A stretch of DNA of 64,000 nt from Streptosporangium brasiliense (GTDB lineage: Bacteria > Actinomycetota > Actinomycetes > Streptosporangiales > Streptosporangiaceae), in contig NZ_JAUSRB010000002.1 of NCBI RefSeq assembly GCF_030811595.1, positions 5,828,001-5,892,000 on the forward strand. The letters run 5' to 3'. Every line of letters starts with the position of its first letter. Position 1 is the stretch's first letter. Under the pieces are notes generated by a model. It ran no database searches. It had not been told where the DNA came from and was given only the letters and a program-made list of their open reading frames with translations. The position numbers were made by a program, and so were the translations under genes. Below are positions 1 through 9,825 of the stretch, one piece after another.

Positions 1-2
1 CG

Positions 3-305
3 CAGATCGCCGGGGCCTCCTGGTGGCAGCGGATGCGGCGGATCATCTTCCCGATCCAGAAGGGCGCCCTCGTCACCGGGATCGTGCTGCCGTTCATCTC
101 CGGGCTCAAGGAGCTCAGCATCGTCATCATGCTGACCACCACCGGGACGCAGCTCCTCACGACCCTGTCGATCGGCCTCGTGGACTACGGATACACCCAG
201 CTCGCCAACGCGGTCGTGCTCGTGATCGCCTTGGTCTCCTTCACCATGACCTACCTGACGCAGCGTCTGACCAACAGCAGCCTGGCGTCCGGCCTAGGAG
301 GATAG
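3..305 (+). CDS. ABC transporter permease, C-terminal end (partial)
   Basis: Only the last hundred residues are in the window; the reading frame is open from the first bases. It begins in the cytoplasmic EAA-type loop (AGASWWQRMRRIIFPIQKGA) that docks on the ATPase, followed by two hydrophobic membrane segments and a short tail. The pattern fits the second half of an iron(III)/spermidine-type binding-protein-dependent permease. The stop codon directly abuts the ATG of the ATPase gene, so the two are translationally coupled. A GGAGG inside the last codons serves the next gene. The substrate cannot be read from this fragment. Confidence 0.85.
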   Translation, partial: QIAGASWWQRMRRIIFPIQKGALVTGIVLPFISGLKELSIVIMLTTTGTQLLTTLSIGLVDYGYTQLANAVVLVIALVSFTMTYLTQRLTNSSLASGLGG

Positions 306-1403
306 ATGCCGAACATCACCCTGAGCGGAGTCGCCAAGAGCTACGGCGGTGGCGACCACGCCGTGAAGAACCTCGATCTGACCGTCCCCGACGGCGCGTT
401 CATGTGCCTGCTGGGCCCCTCGGGCTGCGGCAAGACGACCACGCTGCGGATGATCGCCGGGCTTGAGCAGCCGAGTGCGGGCACCATCGCCGTCGGCGAC
501 AGGGTCCTCGACTCCGTCGAGCGCGGCCTCTACGTCCCACCGGAGAAACGCGGCATGGGGCTGGTCTTCCAGAACTACGCGCTCTGGCCCCACCTGTCGG
601 TGCGCGAGAACGTCGAGTTCGGCCTGCGGATGCGCAAAGTGCCCGGCCCCGAGCGGCGGGCCAGGGCGGAGGCGGCGCTGAGGATGGTCCACGTCGACGC
701 CGCCATGGACCGCTACCCCTCCCAGCTCTCCGGCGGCCAGCAGCAGCGCGTCGCGCTGGCCAGGATGCTGGCGATCAACCCCACGGTGCTGCTGCTCGAC
801 GAGCCGCTGTCCAACCTCGACGCCCGGCTCCGCCTGGAGATGCGCGCCGAGCTCAAACGCATCCACGAGGAGTCCGGCGCGACGATCGTCTTCGTCACCC
901 ACGACCAGCTGGAGGCGCTCACGATGGCCACCGACGTCGCGGTCATGAACGAGGGCGAGCTGCAGCAGCTGGCCGCCCCGATGGAGATGTACGCCAGACC
1001 CGCCAACCGGTTCGTCGCCGAGTTCGTCGGCAGCCCGCCGATGGCGATCATCGACGTCGGCTCCTCCCGCACCGGCCTGGCCGGCTCGCTGCTCCGCTCC
1101 GTCGAGGCCCGCGCCGCGCGGTGCGTCCCCGCCGCCGTCGGCATCCGGCCCGAGGCGCTGCGCCTGGGCGCGCCGCCCGGCTCCGCCTGGCGCGAGGAGG
1201 CCGTGGTCGAGGCGGTGCTGCCGGCCGGTTCCTCCTGGACCGTACGGCTGCGCGTCCTGGACACCGAGCTGTACGCGCTCTCCTACACGCCGGTCGAGGC
1301 GGCCCCCGGTGAGGTGCTGACCTGCTGGACCGACCAGATGCACCTGTTCGGCGCGGACGGCGCCCGGATCTCCTCCTGGGACCGGACGGAGGTCGGCGCG
1401 TGA
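306..1403 (+). CDS. ABC transporter ATP-binding protein (Fbp/Pot/Ugp type)
   Basis: This is the cytoplasmic ATPase that drives the importer whose permease precedes it. Walker A is GPSGCGKTT (residues 37-45), the Q-loop region is VFQNYALWPHL, the signature is LSGGQQQRVALARM near residue 141, and Walker B with D-loop is VLLLDEPLSNLDAR near 160, followed by the switch histidine (VFVTHDQ). The last 120 residues form a TOBE/MalK-like regulatory domain with the IRPEALRLG segment. At 365 aa it has the normal length for Ugp/Fbp-type ATPases. It overlaps the next gene by four bases. The imported molecule is unknown; the phosphatases downstream suggest a phosphorylated compound. Confidence 0.93.
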   Translation: MPNITLSGVAKSYGGGDHAVKNLDLTVPDGAFMCLLGPSGCGKTTTLRMIAGLEQPSAGTIAVGDRVLDSVERGLYVPPEKRGMGLVFQNYALWPHLSVRENVEFGLRMRKVPGPERRARAEAALRMVHVDAAMDRYPSQLSGGQQQRVALARMLAINPTVLLLDEPLSNLDARLRLEMRAELKRIHEESGATIVFVTHDQLEALTMATDVAVMNEGELQQLAAPMEMYARPANRFVAEFVGSPPMAIIDVGSSRTGLAGSLLRSVEARAARCVPAAVGIRPEALRLGAPPGSAWREEAVVEAVLPAGSSWTVRLRVLDTELYALSYTPVEAAPGEVLTCWTDQMHLFGADGARISSWDRTEVGA

Positions 1404-2164
1404 TCCGGCCCAGGGCGTTGCTGCTGGACTTCGGCGGGGTGATCGTGGAGACCGTCAAACGCCCGTCGTGGGCGGCCGAGCTCGCCGCGGAGGTGCACGA
1501 GCTCCTCGGCAGGGCCGGCTTCCACGGCCTCGGCCTCGACGAGGTGGAGAGCGACATCCGGGCCGGCGCGCGCGCCGACAAGTACTGGAAGGACTCCGCC
1601 TCCCGGCGGCCCGCCCCGGAGGAGATGACGCACCGCGGGTTCTGGGCCGACTTCGTCGCGGGCGACTGGCCGGACCAGGCCCGCTCGCTGGTGACCGCCG
1701 AGGCGACACCGCTCTGCAGGCGGATGGGCGAGCTGCGCAGCGGACGCGACATCCGGCCCGGGACGCAGGAGCTCCTGGACGCCTGCTGGGCGCACGGTGT
1801 CACGCCCGCCGTCGTCAGCAACGCCCTGTGCGGGGCCGTCCACCGCGACCACATGGCCCGCAACGGCCTCGACCGTCAGGTGGCGGTGCAGGTCTACAGC
1901 GACGAGGTCGGCGTCCGCAAGCCCAACCCGGAGATGATCTGGATCGCCTGCCGGGCACTGGGCGTCGACCCCGCGGAGACCTGGTACGTCGGCGACAACT
2001 ACGACCGTGACGTGGTCTGCGGGGCCCGCGCCGGAGTTGGGGCCACCGTCCTGATGGTCTCCCGGAGCACCGGCGAGATCCCCTACAAGGTGCGCCAGAG
2101 CCCTCAGGCGACAGTCGAGGATCCCCGCGGCCTTCTGAACCTCCTGGAGGAGACATGGACCTGA
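1400..2164 (+). CDS. HAD-superfamily hydrolase (IA type)
   Basis: This 254-residue haloacid-dehalogenase-fold protein is probably a small-molecule phosphatase. Motif I is LLLDFGGVIVET, with the nucleophile Asp but Gly-Gly instead of the usual acid/base spacing, as in the DFGGV subgroup. Motif II is AVVSNA, motif III lysine is in VGVRKPNPEMI, and motif IV is YVGDNYDRDV. The start overlaps the ATPase gene in GTGA, and the end overlaps the next phosphatase by ten bases, so it belongs to one operon with the importer. A role in dephosphorylating the imported substrate is inference from position only. Confidence 0.85.
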   Translation: MIRPRALLLDFGGVIVETVKRPSWAAELAAEVHELLGRAGFHGLGLDEVESDIRAGARADKYWKDSASRRPAPEEMTHRGFWADFVAGDWPDQARSLVTAEATPLCRRMGELRSGRDIRPGTQELLDACWAHGVTPAVVSNALCGAVHRDHMARNGLDRQVAVQVYSDEVGVRKPNPEMIWIACRALGVDPAETWYVGDNYDRDVVCGARAGVGATVLMVSRSTGEIPYKVRQSPQATVEDPRGLLNLLEETWT

Positions 2165-2958
2165 GCGTCTCGCGCGAACTGGCCGCCATCGCGGTCGAGG
2201 CGGCCAGAGCGGTCGGCGGCCAGCTCAGGGACGCCTTCCGCTCCCGGCCCGAGGTGCGGACCAAACGCGACTTCCACGACCCGGTGACCGAGCACGACAG
2301 AGCGGCCGAGGAGCGCATCCGCGAGGTCCTGGACCGCCTGTGCCCGGGCAGCGTCGTGGAGGGGGAGGAGGACGGGGTCCGGGGGGAGGGCGACATCCGC
2401 TGGTACGTCGACCCCATCGACGGCACCGCGAACTTCGCCGCCGGCCTGCCGTTCTTCTGCACCTCCATCGGGGCGGTGGTGGACGGAAAGGTGGTGGCGG
2501 GCACCGTCTACGACCCCGTCCGCGACGACGAGTTCACCGCCTCGCTCGACGGGGCCTTCTGCAACGGCGCGCCGATCCGCAGCTCCGGCGCGCGCACCGA
2601 CCGGGAGGCGGTGCTGCTGTCGAGCTACCCCACACCGCGTGACCTGGCCGCCGGCGGCGAGGCGGCGCTGCATCGCTTCGCCCGGATGGTCAACGCCTTC
2701 GCCAGCACGCGCCGCCCGGGGAGCGCGGCGCTGAAGCTGGCGCACATCGCCGCCGGCTGGTCCGACGTCGCCTACGGCACGCACGTCAACGCCTGGGACG
2801 TGGCGGCCGGTTCGCTCCTGGTGGAGCAGGCCGGGGGCGTCTACATCCCGCTGTCCGGCGACGTCCTCACGCCCGGCGGCTATCTCGCCTGCGTGGGCGG
2901 CTTCGACCTCGCCGGCTCCGTGATGGCCGAGGTCTCCACGGCGGGGGGCACCCGGTGA
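2155..2958 (+). CDS. Inositol monophosphatase family protein
   Basis: A Mg2+/Li+-dependent phosphomonoesterase of the IMPase/FBPase/CysQ fold, 267 residues and full length. The metal-binding signature DPIDGTANF is near residue 85, preceded by the acidic VEGEEDG element. The second signature is the WDVAAG stretch near residue 213, followed by an EQAGG-like turn. Members hydrolyse inositol phosphate, histidinol phosphate, NADP or PAP, and specificity cannot be assigned here. It is the second of three phosphatase genes that follow the importer without gaps. Confidence 0.9.
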   Translation: MDLSVSRELAAIAVEAARAVGGQLRDAFRSRPEVRTKRDFHDPVTEHDRAAEERIREVLDRLCPGSVVEGEEDGVRGEGDIRWYVDPIDGTANFAAGLPFFCTSIGAVVDGKVVAGTVYDPVRDDEFTASLDGAFCNGAPIRSSGARTDREAVLLSSYPTPRDLAAGGEAALHRFARMVNAFASTRRPGSAALKLAHIAAGWSDVAYGTHVNAWDVAAGSLLVEQAGGVYIPLSGDVLTPGGYLACVGGFDLAGSVMAEVSTAGGTR

Positions 2959-3749
2959 TCCGCTGGATCGTCACCGACCTGGACGGGACGCTCGTCGGAC
3001 GGGACCTGGCCATGGTGCCCCCCAGCCGGGACGCGCTGCGCCGCTTCCGCGCCGCGGGCGGAGAGGTCGTCATCGCGACCGGGCGCATGGAGGCGTCGGC
3101 CCTGCGCTACTACGACGAGCTGGGCCTGTCCGGCGCGGCGATCCTCTACAACGGCGCCCGGACCGTGGACCTCGGCACCGGAGCCGTGCTGCGCTCCCGC
3201 CACCTGTCGGCGGACGCCTGGAAGGCGCTGCTGGAGCTGTTCGACGGGCTCCCGCGGGGCGTCCACCCGGTGGCGTTCTCCGGCGGGGAGGCGCTGGCCG
3301 TCCATGACGCGCCCGAACTGCGGGACTACGCCCGGCGCGACGGGATCACGCTGCGCGATCCGGGCGACTGGTCGGCGCTGCCGCCCGGTGAGATCACCAA
3401 GTGCATGCTGATCGGCGACCCGCTGCCCGTCCTGGACATCCCGGGGACGGTCACCGTCCGCTCCGAGGCCACCTACCTGGAAGTGCTGCCCGAGGGCGCC
3501 ACCAAGGGCACGGCGCTGCGCGAGCTGGCGGCCTCCCGCGGCGTGCCGCTGGAGCAGGTCGCGGCCATCGGCGACAACCCCAACGACATCGACATGATCA
3601 CGACCGCCGGGCTCGGGGCCGCGGTCGGCGACGGCCACCCGGAGGTCCGGGCGGCGGCCGGCGTCGTGGTCGGCGCCTGCGCGGACGGAGCCGTCGCCGA
3701 CCTGGTGGAGCTGGTCCTGTCCCGGGCCGGGGGCGAGGCGCCCGCATAG
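2955..3749 (+). CDS. Cof-type (HAD-IIB) hydrolase
   Basis: A cytoplasmic sugar-phosphate phosphatase-like protein of 264 residues. Motif I is IVTDLDGTLVGRD at the N-terminus, motif II lies in VVIATGR, and motif IV is AIGDNPNDIDMI near residue 200, with the C2-type cap between them. The GTG start overlaps the stop of the IMPase gene. This is the last gene of the importer-phosphatase operon; a GC-rich hairpin follows. Three different phosphatases in one operon are unusual and suggest stepwise processing of a phosphorylated import, which is inference. Confidence 0.88.
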   Translation: MIRWIVTDLDGTLVGRDLAMVPPSRDALRRFRAAGGEVVIATGRMEASALRYYDELGLSGAAILYNGARTVDLGTGAVLRSRHLSADAWKALLELFDGLPRGVHPVAFSGGEALAVHDAPELRDYARRDGITLRDPGDWSALPPGEITKCMLIGDPLPVLDIPGTVTVRSEATYLEVLPEGATKGTALRELAASRGVPLEQVAAIGDNPNDIDMITTAGLGAAVGDGHPEVRAAAGVVVGACADGAVADLVELVLSRAGGEAPA

Positions 3750-3764
3750 CGGAGGGGACCGGTC

Positions 3765-3802
3765 CCGCCGTCCAGGGGAGCGGGCGCGCCCCGGGACGGC
3801 GG
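3765..3802. terminator. GC-rich hairpin between convergent genes
   Basis: A nine-base stem (CCGCCGTCC paired with GGACGGCGG) encloses a loop that contains the ten-base palindrome GGGCGCGCCC. It sits in the 92-base gap between the convergent importer operon and LysR gene, so it could stop both transcripts. There is no U tract, which is common in actinomycetes. Confidence 0.4.
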
Positions 3803-3841
3803 CGCCCGCGGGCCGGTCCGCTCCGGCCGGAGCCCCCGGGC

Positions 3842-4753
3842 TCAGCGCAGGGCGTTGCGGATCTGGGCCGAGGCGTCGCGCAGGTAGTCGATGAAGGAGC
3901 GCAGCGCCGGGTTGGGGTTGGTCGGGCGGGTGGCGGCGCCGATCCTGCGGTAGAGGCGGGGCCCGTCCAGCCGGCACACCTGGATGCCCGCGGCGCCCTG
4001 CGCGCCGAGGCTGGGCACCAGTGCCACCCCCAGCCCGGCCTTGACCAGTCCCAGCGTGACCTCGTAGTGGTCGCTGCGACAGCGGATCATCGGGTTGAAC
4101 CCCTCCAGCGCGCTGGCCCGCTCCAGCACCGAGACCGGGGTGTCGGTGCCGTAGGTGGTGATCCACGGCTCGTCGGACAGGTCGGCGAGCCGTACTCGCT
4201 GCCGCTGCCCGGCAGGGTGGCCCGGCGGCACGACCAGCAGCTGCGGCTCGTCGAACAGGTGGGTGACCTCGACCCCCTCCGGCGGCTTCCACGGGTCGAG
4301 CGCGTGCTCGAAGACCACCAGCACGTCGAGCGCGCCACGCTCCAGGTCGGGCAGGAGCTCGTGCGGCTGGCCGAGCACCAGGTCGAGCTCCACGGCGGGG
4401 TGGCGGGCGGTGAAGGTCGACAGCGCCAGCGGCAGCAGCCGGTATCCCGCGGAGGCGAAGAACCCGATCCGTAGCTGCCCGGCATCGGCCCGGGCCTGCG
4501 CCAGCAGGTCCTTCTCGGCGGCCTCGATGATGTCGAGCACCTCCTGCGCCCGGGTCGCGAGCCGCCGCCCGGCCGCGGTCAGCCGCAGGCTCTGCGCGCC
4601 CCGCTCGACCAGGCCGACCCCCGCCTCCTCCTCCAGCCTGGACAGCTGGTGGGACACGGCGGACGGCGAGAGCCGCAGGGTGCGCGCGGCTCCCGCGATG
4701 CTCCCCGTCCGGAAGACCTCCCGAAGCACCCGCAGGCGGTGACTGCTCAGCAC
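3842..4753 (-). CDS. LysR-family transcriptional regulator
   Basis: A 303-residue one-component regulator. The winged-helix domain starts at once (LSSHRLRVLREVFRTGSIAG) with the recognition helix in SPSAVSHQLSRLEEEAG, then a linker helix and a periplasmic-binding-like effector domain (LRIGFFASAGYRLLPLAL). The GTG at 4753 was chosen because a longer frame adds 80 proline-rich residues with no homology character. It faces the importer operon and lies upstream of no obvious target; it may control itself or the FhuF-like gene behind it. The effector is unknown. Confidence 0.88.
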   Translation of the reverse strand: MLSSHRLRVLREVFRTGSIAGAARTLRLSPSAVSHQLSRLEEEAGVGLVERGAQSLRLTAAGRRLATRAQEVLDIIEAAEKDLLAQARADAGQLRIGFFASAGYRLLPLALSTFTARHPAVELDLVLGQPHELLPDLERGALDVLVVFEHALDPWKPPEGVEVTHLFDEPQLLVVPPGHPAGQRQRVRLADLSDEPWITTYGTDTPVSVLERASALEGFNPMIRCRSDHYEVTLGLVKAGLGVALVPSLGAQGAAGIQVCRLDGPRLYRRIGAATRPTNPNPALRSFIDYLRDASAQIRNALR

Positions 4754-4787
4754 CGTTCCAGTATCGGTGCAATCCGGACAGCCCGGG

Positions 4788-5813
4788 TCAGGGGGCCGCG
4801 CTGGCCTGCCGTACGGCCTGCGCCCACTGGTCGCGGCGGATCTCGGGGTCCAGCAGGGCGCAGTCGCCGCACTTGCCGCCGCCGGGCACGCGGTAGTAGA
4901 GGCAGCAGCTGTGCCGGACGAAGAAATGACGGCCGGGGGCCGGCTCGGCCAGCTCGCCCGCCCCCTCCAGGACCCCGAGGGCCAGCAGCTCACGGGTGAG
5001 CGGGGCGGCCCGGGGGACGGCGTCCGGCCGCTCGCGCGCGATGGCCGACAGGGTCCCGGCCAGGGCGGAGGCCGCGTTGCCCCACAGCAGCCCCGGGGCG
5101 ACCCCGGTGATCTCCTGCACGGCCTCGGCCAGCGGTCCGAGCAGCTCGGTCACCACGTTGCGGTGGATCAGCCCGGCGGCCCGGCCGGGGTCGGCGATCT
5201 CCCAGCCGGCCGGGCGGGGCGCCCACAGCGGGAGCGGGCCGCCGGCGACGGGCCGCCAGTGGACGCCGGCGGGGGCGAGGTCGGGCAGCACGGCCCGGAC
5301 GGAGGCCGCGCCGACGACCGGTGACCAGAGCCGGGCGGCCAGCCCCTGGAACAGGATCGAGGCGGCGACTCTCGCCTCGCCGGTGCCCAGCAACCGCCCG
5401 ACGTCGCGGATCCGGGCACGCAGGGCGCCGACGTCGGCGTAGAGCGCGGTGAGCGGGCGCCAGGCCGGGTCGGCCCCCTGCGCGGGGTCCGTCGAGACGG
5501 CGAAGAACGGGCCGATGGCCGACACGTCGGCCATCGTCCCGGCGACCACGCGGGTCTCGGCCGGGCGCAGGCCCGGTGACCGCCGGGCCGCTGGCCGCCC
5601 GGCCCAGCCGGCGAGCTCGGCCAGCGAGGCGAACCAGTGACCCTCACCGTCGAAGGCCGCCTCGTAGCCGTCGCCGGTCGCCTCCACGGCCAGGTCCGCC
5701 GGGCCCGAGGTGACGGTCCGCCACCCCTGCCCGGCCAGGCAGCGCGTCAACGACGGCAGCCGGAGGCCGTCGGCCGTCAGGCGCGCCGTGCCGGCCGGTC
5801 CGCCGTGAGGCAT
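4788..5813 (-). CDS. FhuF-like (2Fe-2S) ferric-siderophore reductase
   Basis: This 341-residue protein ends with the cysteine signature CC-x10-C-x2-C (CCLYYRVPGGGKCGDC), typical of FhuF-type [2Fe-2S] reductases that release iron from imported hydroxamate siderophores in the cytoplasm. The rest matches the FhuF layout of an alpha-helical N-terminal part without metal motifs. The ATG at 5813 has a GGGAGAGAAGGG ribosome site; the longer frame to 5885 has none. The SIP-type reductase two genes upstream supports a role in siderophore iron assimilation. No iron box was seen directly ahead of this gene. Confidence 0.8.
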   Translation of the reverse strand: MPHGGPAGTARLTADGLRLPSLTRCLAGQGWRTVTSGPADLAVEATGDGYEAAFDGEGHWFASLAELAGWAGRPAARRSPGLRPAETRVVAGTMADVSAIGPFFAVSTDPAQGADPAWRPLTALYADVGALRARIRDVGRLLGTGEARVAASILFQGLAARLWSPVVGAASVRAVLPDLAPAGVHWRPVAGGPLPLWAPRPAGWEIADPGRAAGLIHRNVVTELLGPLAEAVQEITGVAPGLLWGNAASALAGTLSAIARERPDAVPRAAPLTRELLALGVLEGAGELAEPAPGRHFFVRHSCCLYYRVPGGGKCGDCALLDPEIRRDQWAQAVRQASAAP

Positions 5814-5931
5814 GCGGGCGCCCTTCTCTCCCGGGAGGATCGGCCCCGTTCCGTGAGGCGATCGGTGTCCCGGCCATGTTCGCACACCCGCGTCCGCCGC
5901 GGCCCGGCGTGCCCGCGGGGACGGGCGAGGG

Positions 5932-6843
5932 TCAGGTCAGGGCCGCCGGGGCGGAGGGCGCGCGGCGGACGGCCAGGTCGACGATGTCCCCGGCGGTGCT
6001 GGTGGCGGTGAGCGCGGCGGCGAACAGGATGATCTGATTGAGGATCTTGAGGAAGGCCAGCAGCGCGACGGCGCCGGCCACCACCTGGTAGGCGGGGTTG
6101 GCCGCGGTGAGCTCCAGATAGAACTGGCCGAGGGTTTTGAGGACCTCCAGGCCGAGGCTGACCGACAGCGCGGGCCCGAGGACCCGGCGCAGCGGCAGCC
6201 GCAGCCGCGGGGGCGCGGTCAGCAGGGCGGCCGCCAGCAGGGTGTTCACCCCGAAGCCGAGCAGGAACGCGACCGCGGACGTCAGCCACCGGGCCGGGGC
6301 GTCGTCGACGCCCACGGTGTGCACCAGCAGCCAGTCGAGCAGCGCCTCGGCGGCGAAGGCGACCGCGAGCGAGGCCGACAGCAGGGCTCCGAGCCCGGCC
6401 AGCACGCCCAGGTCGATGAGCTGGCGCAGCAGGAAACGGCCCGGGTACTCCTCGATCCGCCAGATCGCCCTGATCGCCGAGCGCAGGGTGTCCATCCAGA
6501 ACAGGCCGGTGACCGGCATGCCGACGAGGGCGACCAGCCCGGCCGTGCTCCGGGCGTCGCGCAGCGCCTGCACGTCGAGGCGGGGGAAGTTGTCGGTGAG
6601 ATAGCGCTGCACCGTGCGTATCACGTGCGGATCGTCCAGGACGTGCCCGATGATCGCGAAGCTCAGCAGGGCGAGCGCGAACAGTGCGAAGAACGAGTAA
6701 TAGGTGAGAGCGGCCGACAGCCGTCCACCGTCCGCCTGGTCGTAGCGCACGCCGGCGCGGGCCAGGTGGTCCAGCCAGCGGTGGCGGTGGCGGGCCCGGG
6801 TCCACGACGCCGTGACCCGCCCAGTGAATCCGGTGACCGTCAT
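5932..6843 (-). CDS. YihY/BrkB-family integral membrane protein
   Basis: A polytopic inner-membrane protein of about 303 residues with six predicted hydrophobic segments. Family features are the LTYYSFFALFALALLSFA stretch in the first membrane segment, the GLFWMDTLRSAIRAIWRIEEYPGRF region and the ILNQIILFAAALTA segment near the end. The molecular function of the family is unsettled; members were once called ribonuclease BN in error. It stands alone with opposite-sense shadows only. A start 12 codons upstream (6879) is also possible. Confidence 0.85.
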   Translation of the reverse strand: MTVTGFTGRVTASWTRARHRHRWLDHLARAGVRYDQADGGRLSAALTYYSFFALFALALLSFAIIGHVLDDPHVIRTVQRYLTDNFPRLDVQALRDARSTAGLVALVGMPVTGLFWMDTLRSAIRAIWRIEEYPGRFLLRQLIDLGVLAGLGALLSASLAVAFAAEALLDWLLVHTVGVDDAPARWLTSAVAFLLGFGVNTLLAAALLTAPPRLRLPLRRVLGPALSVSLGLEVLKTLGQFYLELTAANPAYQVVAGAVALLAFLKILNQIILFAAALTATSTAGDIVDLAVRRAPSAPAALT

Positions 6844-6948
6844 GCACCGGTCACTACCCGGAGTCCGCCGGGCTACCACCGGTGCCGGCCGCGGGTGGTA
6901 GCGGCTGCGGCCGGCCCGCCGACGGGCTCCGCGGAGCGGCTCCGGCGC

Positions 6949-7878
<930 letters not shown>

Positions 7879-7917
7879 CTCGTGCTGCCTCCGCTCGGAA
7901 AGGTCGTCGTGAGCAAC

Positions 7918-7936
7918 TTAGCTTTGCCTAACCTTA
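7918..7936 (-). promoter_or_regulatory. Iron box (IdeR/DmdR-type operator)
   Basis: TTAGCTTTGCCTAACCTTA matches the DtxR-family consensus TTAGGTTAGCCTAACCTAA at 16 of 19 positions. It lies between the upstream CHAP gene and the siderophore-interacting protein gene, and its last three bases are the CHAP stop codon (TAA on the minus strand). Confidence 0.75.
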
Positions 7937-8977
7937 TGAATCAAACCGGGCCGTCGTGCCGGCCGGGCTCTCGGCGCGCTCACCCGGCCCGGACGAGTAC
8001 GGCCGCCGGCCGGCCTTGACGCCCGCGGGGCGTGCCGGACCCGCGCCACCCGCGGCCGTGCCCCTGGAGGCCGCCGCGCCCCTGCCGGCCGGCCGGGAGT
8101 GGGACGGGGCCGTCCCGGGTGCGGCCGCTCCGCCGGGCCGGCCGGGCCGGTCGCAGTCTGCTCCGGGTGCGGCCGTCCCGGCGGGCCGGCCGACGTCCGG
8201 TCCGGTCACCGTGCCCGTCCCCGGGCCCTGTCTGCGGTGCCGTCCGGCGGCCGGTACGGCGGGCGGCCCGGCGGCCGGGGTGCGCGCGTGGCGTCTGGCC
8301 AGGACGAGCGTCGCGGCGAGGACGAGCAGGAGCACCCCCGCGACCGGCGCGGTCTCCAGGGGGATCGCCGGCGTCCCCGGGCGGGCGGCGGCCACGGCGC
8401 CGGGGGCGGGCGCCGGGCGGACCTCGATCCGCCCGGCCGCCTGCGGGACGGTCGCGTCCTCGCCGGAGGGGGTCCCCGCCAGGCCCGCCTCGCCGGAGGA
8501 GGTCCCGTTCAGGCGCTCCTTGACCTTGCGCGGCAGCCCGTATCCGACGACCTTGCTCTCGTCGCGCGTCTTGCGTCTCAGCCAGACCCCGTCGACGTTG
8601 CCCTCGATGGTGTGGATCGTTCCACCGTCGACCCGCTCGACGACGCCGACGTGGTCGATGCCCTTGATGTCCTTGCCGCCCGACCAGTCGAAGAAGACCA
8701 GCGCCCCCGGCTCCGGCTCCCTGGACCAGGCGCCCCGCGTCTCGAACCAGCGGGCGTGGGAGGGCGTCCAGGCGAACTGGCCGACGAAGTCCGCGACGCC
8801 GGCCTTGTCGGCGGCCCAGGCGATGACCATGTCGCACCAGGGGGCCGTCCTGTACTGGGGGTCCTGGACGACGCTGGTCGAATACCACTCGCCGAACGTG
8901 GTGTGCTGACCGGCCCGCTCCCGGTATCCGAGCTCCGGCTCCATGACTCTGAGCAGATCGTCACCGATCGGATCCAT
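7934..8977 (-). CDS. CHAP-domain peptidase-like protein with C-terminal membrane segment
   Basis: The first 155 residues form a CHAP (cysteine, histidine amidohydrolase/peptidase) domain: catalytic Cys48 in TAPWCDMVIAW, His109 in GIDHVGVV, and the third polar residue in IEGN (125-127). A Pro/Ala linker leads to one hydrophobic segment (about 209-227) and a 120-residue basic, proline-rich tail. There is no N-terminal signal peptide, so the topology with the catalytic part before a single late membrane helix is unusual. It may act on peptidoglycan; the substrate is not known. It is transcribed toward the siderophore gene but that gene has its own regulated promoter. Confidence 0.75.
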   Translation of the reverse strand: MDPIGDDLLRVMEPELGYRERAGQHTTFGEWYSTSVVQDPQYRTAPWCDMVIAWAADKAGVADFVGQFAWTPSHARWFETRGAWSREPEPGALVFFDWSGGKDIKGIDHVGVVERVDGGTIHTIEGNVDGVWLRRKTRDESKVVGYGLPRKVKERLNGTSSGEAGLAGTPSGEDATVPQAAGRIEVRPAPAPGAVAAARPGTPAIPLETAPVAGVLLLVLAATLVLARRHARTPAAGPPAVPAAGRHRRQGPGTGTVTGPDVGRPAGTAAPGADCDRPGRPGGAAAPGTAPSHSRPAGRGAAASRGTAAGGAGPARPAGVKAGRRPYSSGPGERAESPAGTTARFDS

Positions 8978-9190
8978 GGCCGCCCGCCACCCCGTCCACT
9001 CGCCTCCGCCCTTCTGTGAAGGGTGGTCACCGCCCGATAACGCTGGACTGTATTCACTGGAAAGGCGAAAAGTCGGGTTTTGCGGTAGAAAGCCGGCTGG
9101 AGAGCCCGTCGGATACCGGATTCGATGATGGCGGTGAGCCGGGGCCTCCGATGCTCTACGATCGTTGGCCCCGCTCCGCGGGGGCGTGCA

Positions 9191-9682
9191 CTACGCGCCC
9201 TTGCGGCCGGAGCCGCGGGCGGAGGCCAGCCGGGCGGCCTGCTCGGCGCCGACCGCGGAGACCCGGCGGAGATAGTCGCCGATGACGGCGAGCTGCTCGT
9301 CGGTGAAGTCGTCCAGGGCCGTGAGGAACGCCTCGCCGGGGGTCTCCCAGGCGGCGTCCACCTCCGACACGGGCCTGGGGGCCAGGGAGACCAGCGTCTT
9401 CCTGCGGTCGCCGGGGTCGCTCTGCCGGACCACCAGCCCGGCCCGGTCGAGCCGGTCCACCAGCCGGGTGGCCGACCCCGAGGTCAGGCCGGTCAGTCTG
9501 GCGATCTCTCCCGTGGTCAGCGGCTCCGCCTCCAGCGAGAGGAGGCTGAGACACTGCAGGTCGGTGGGGTGGAGCCCGAGGTGCTCGGCGAGGGCCTGGT
9601 TGAACAGCGTGTAGGCGGCGTAGTGCCTGCGGCTGTCGGCGACCACCCGCTGGATCAGCCGGTCGCGGTCCTCGTTCGGCAT
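9191..9682 (-). CDS. MarR-family transcriptional regulator
   Basis: A 163-residue winged-helix regulator. The DNA-binding region is LTTGEIARLTGLTSGSATRL followed by the wing residues DRAGLVVRQSDPGDRR, both typical of MarR proteins, with dimerisation helices at each end. The ATG at 9682 is preceded by GGAGGGG; a longer frame to 9754 would run through the presumed operator. It is divergent from the flavin oxidoreductase gene at 9854, which is a likely target, by inference. The ligand is unknown. Confidence 0.88.
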   Translation of the reverse strand: MPNEDRDRLIQRVVADSRRHYAAYTLFNQALAEHLGLHPTDLQCLSLLSLEAEPLTTGEIARLTGLTSGSATRLVDRLDRAGLVVRQSDPGDRRKTLVSLAPRPVSEVDAAWETPGEAFLTALDDFTDEQLAVIGDYLRRVSAVGAEQAARLASARGSGRKGA

Positions 9683-9746
9683 GTGGCGGCCACCCCTCCG
9701 GATCCGGTCGCGCGGCGCGGTCCGGGTGCGCGGCGCAGATGATGTG

Positions 9747-9756
9747 TTGCGCACAA
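9747..9756. promoter_or_regulatory. Possible MarR operator half-site pair
   Basis: TTGCGCACAA (TTG-N4-CAA) lies 65 bases upstream of the MarR start in the divergent promoter region, where an autoregulatory site would be expected. The match is short and could be chance. Confidence 0.3.
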
Positions 9757-9825
9757 TATGTGTCGCCGATTCATTCTACGAGGGCCGCCCCCGCCGCACC
9801 CGTCACCGGCCGGACTGATGCAATC

